From NCBI RefSeq assembly GCF_947489565.1, contig NZ_CANLEA010000002.1, positions 372,001 through 436,000 on the forward strand: a stretch of DNA of 64,000 nt, given 5' to 3'. The notes beneath the pieces were generated by a model. The model ran no database searches and had not been told where the DNA came from. It saw only the letters and a program-made list of their open reading frames with translations. This DNA comes from an uncultured Kordia sp. (GTDB lineage: Bacteria; Bacteroidota; Bacteroidia; Flavobacteriales; Flavobacteriaceae). Shown piece after piece: positions 62,717 through 64,000 of this stretch. The first letter of the stretch is position 1. The number at the start of each line of letters is the position of its first letter. Both the position numbers and the translations under genes were made by a program.

Positions 62717-63440
62717 AATTATCTAACGAAATTGCGCCAATTTTAGTTTCTACATGTGCATACAGCTTTTGTAAATTATCTTTTTTTACGTTTTGAATAG
62801 CAGCTTCAAAGAGTAACTTAAATTGCTCGTCTTCTATGTTTTGCATTTGATGCAATTCTCGAAAATCTTCTGAATAAAAATACGCTTCTAGTTTATCTTC
62901 CAAAATATATTCAGTGCCTAAAATATTACTGTAGGTAAGCAGTAAATTTTTCAAAAAGCAAAAATAATTATAGGCAAAGAAACTGGATGATGTAGATAGT
63001 TTCATTACTTTTTCATAGTGATTCCTGACTTTATAACGCAATCTATTCAACTCACGTTGCAAAAGTGCATCAAAAGGCTTCAACATGATGTTCTCGGCGA
63101 AAGCTTTTAGAGAAAGTGTGCTTTTTTCATGCTGATAGAGCACAGTTCCAGTAGCCAACATTCGCGCTTCAAACTTGCTTCTGTTGGTAAATTGCTGCTC
63201 CATCATAGACTTATATTGACTTTCTCCATAGGTTGCATACGAAAATTGATAGCCATCTATTGTCATAATACGTCTTTCAGAAATAGCACATGTATCAAAA
63301 ACAATAATTCTGAGATCAATATCGGACGATTCGGTAGCTGTGCCTAATGCATAACTACCGCAAAGTATCATAGTATCAATCTCAGAACCATATGATAATT
63401 GATTGATAAAATTTTGAAATAAAGTAGTTTCAAAACTCAT
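62706..63440 (-). CDS. nucleotidyltransferase-domain protein
   Basis: ATG at 63440 (MSFETTLFQNFINQ) preferred over TTG 9 bases upstream. The 244-residue protein has CGSYALGTATESSDIDLRIIV, the G-S-x-x-x-G-x-x-x-x-S-D-I-D-L motif of minimal nucleotidyltransferases, then a helical C-terminal half. Such domains occur in toxin-antitoxin, antibiotic-modifying and RNA-modifying enzymes. There is no partner antitoxin. It is convergent with the hydrolase (11-base overlap) and 23 bases from the precursor gene. Confidence 0.75.
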   Translation of the reverse strand: MSFETTLFQNFINQLSYGSEIDTMILCGSYALGTATESSDIDLRIIVFDTCAISERRIMTIDGYQFSYATYGESQYKSMMEQQFTNRSKFEARMLATGTVLYQHEKSTLSLKAFAENIMLKPFDALLQRELNRLRYKVRNHYEKVMKLSTSSSFFAYNYFCFLKNLLLTYSNILGTEYILEDKLEAYFYSEDFRELHQMQNIEDEQFKLLFEAAIQNVKKDNLQKLYAHVETKIGAISLDNFTF

Positions 63441-63462
63441 ATAAAACAATTATAGTTTACGA

Positions 63463-63732
63463 TTAAGAACAGTCATAATCTGTTGGACAACCATCTGTTG
63501 GATATCCACAATTTGCTGTGATACAATTTGGGTGAGATTCTGTTCCTCCACCACCGCCATCACAACGTATGGTTCCACAATCGCAATGTGTTCCATCTGA
63601 AACACAATCGTTCGGATCACATGAAAAACAATTTGTAAATGTTCTTCTTCCTCCAACTACTGAATTGGTGAAATTCAAATTAGAAACTTGAAGTTTATTC
63701 AGCTTCAATTTGCTAACATTCTTTTTTTTCAT
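63463..63732 (-). CDS. Cys-rich GG-leader precursor peptide
   Basis: The 89-residue peptide has leader MKKKNVSKLKLNKLQVSNLN and VVGG at about 26-29. The core carries eleven Cys with a polyglycine run (CDGGGGG). ATG-A8-G start. An upstream TAATTTTG -7 box (63826-63833, minus) and an 11-bp hairpin give it a possible regulated promoter. Confidence 0.8.
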   Translation of the reverse strand: MKKKNVSKLKLNKLQVSNLNFTNSVVGGRRTFTNCFSCDPNDCVSDGTHCDCGTIRCDGGGGGTESHPNCITANCGYPTDGCPTDYDCS

Positions 63733-63800
63733 AATAAAAGATTTTAAAAGTTAATTTGAATCGAAGCTAAAACGAAAAGCTTGTAAAACATATTTTTTAT

Positions 63801-63824
63801 ACTCGTATTTTAAAAAATACGAGT
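63801..63824 (-). promoter_or_regulatory. hairpin/operator at the start of the precursor gene transcript
   Basis: ACTCGTATTTT (63801-63811) and AAAATACGAGT (63814-63824) are perfect arms around AA. The palindrome lies just downstream of the -7 box, at the expected transcription start. It could be an operator or an RNA hairpin. Confidence 0.4.
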
Positions 63825-63825
63825 G

Positions 63826-63833
63826 CAAAATTA
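63826..63833 (-). promoter_or_regulatory. -7 box TAATTTTG of the precursor gene
   Basis: On the minus strand the box matches TAnnTTTG; no TTG lies at the usual -33 place. Confidence 0.4.
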
Positions 63834-63871
63834 ACTATATATCTATTGAAAAATATAGCGTAGTAATTCAT

Positions 63872-63900
63872 AAAAAAAGTGAGTCTTAAAAACTCACTTT
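63872..63900 (-). terminator. intrinsic terminator of the last precursor gene
   Basis: On the minus strand AAAGTGAGT, 7-base loop, ACTCACTTT, then T7. Confidence 0.85.
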
Positions 63901-63916
63901 CTTCATAATATATCGC

Positions 63917-64000
63917 CTATTGTGGCGGTCCCATACACGTTTCTTCGTGGCAACTATAAATAGGAGCTGTATCACCACTACAAGGATCTCCAGTAGCTCC
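63917..64000 (-). CDS. Cys-containing small peptide, C-terminal part (cut by window end)
   Basis: The last 27 residues are visible (GATGDPCSGDTAPIYSC...ETCMGPPQ), with three Cys. The size and setting, upstream of a terminator and beside another precursor, suggest a further GG-type precursor peptide. The leader is outside the window, so this is inferred. Confidence 0.5.
   Translation of the reverse strand, partial: GATGDPCSGDTAPIYSCHEETCMGPPQ

Noticed and set aside
62706-63440. Toxin-antitoxin pair (nucleotidyltransferase with HEPN or MNT partner)
   Set aside because: No HEPN or antitoxin gene overlaps or abuts it; the neighbours are a convergent hydrolase and a precursor gene.

Overview
The window looks like a chromosome segment of a marine Flavobacteriaceae bacterium (Bacteroidota), possibly Kordia or a close relative. 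The signs are AT-rich DNA with A-rich leaders and few Shine-Dalgarno sites, promoters of the Bacteroidota type (TTG/TTTG, about 19 bases, TAnnTTTG), many lipoproteins, an IPExxxVDY protein, a 632-residue PurF, a TPR-AraC regulator, and many small GG-leader precursor peptides that start MKKKNL. The genus is an inference. No rRNA, tRNA, CRISPR array or transposase was found.

Layout. 0-5 kb: NAD/ADP-ribose genes: a sirtuin cut by the window edge, an ADP-ribosylglycohydrolase, a phosphoesterase, a transglutaminase-like protein, and a nicotinamide phosphoribosyltransferase behind a promoter overlapped by a 21-bp palindrome. 5-11.7 kb: acyl-ACP desaturase, two small peptide genes (one frameshifted), an envelope protein pair, ALDH7, and 3-hydroxyanthranilate dioxygenase with a lipoprotein. 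11.8-13 kb: four tandem Cys-rich precursor peptides. 13-25.4 kb: envelope genes: asparaginase-like lipoprotein, giant alpha-2-macroglobulin, PBP1C, TPR-AraC regulator. 25.5-30 kb: more precursors, an M28 peptidase, a TolB-like protein and an LRR-like protein. 30-37.2 kb, minus strand: an RNA/ribosome-repair island (PcfJ-like protein, basic protein, RtcB ligase, TPR protein, release factor H, nucleotidyltransferase-like protein, NAAA-like amidase) preceded by a roughly 590-base leader with two terminator-like hairpins and a long inverted repeat. 37-41 kb: nuclease-family protein, YCII-like lipoprotein, CYTH protein, DNA polymerase IV, phosphatase. 41-51.8 kb: housekeeping genes (pyk, rnc, fabF, acpP, purN, rnhA, sugar kinase, purF, sod) and a candidate structured RNA. 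52-64 kb: two more precursors, an AddA-like helicase-nuclease, kbl, an OmpA/TSP3 protein, an AddB-like nuclease, a hydrolase, a nucleotidyltransferase, and two further precursors, the last cut by the window end.

Three things stand out. (1) The RtcB-PrfH locus carries extra genes and an elaborate leader. (2) Thirteen orphan RiPP-like precursors occur without any modification enzyme. Eight share an invariant ATG-A8-G start, and a ninth has seven A's and is out of frame. (3) The NAD turnover and salvage genes sit together with a candidate operator. Short dispersed repeats occupy many intergenic gaps, and one family sits just after stop codons.
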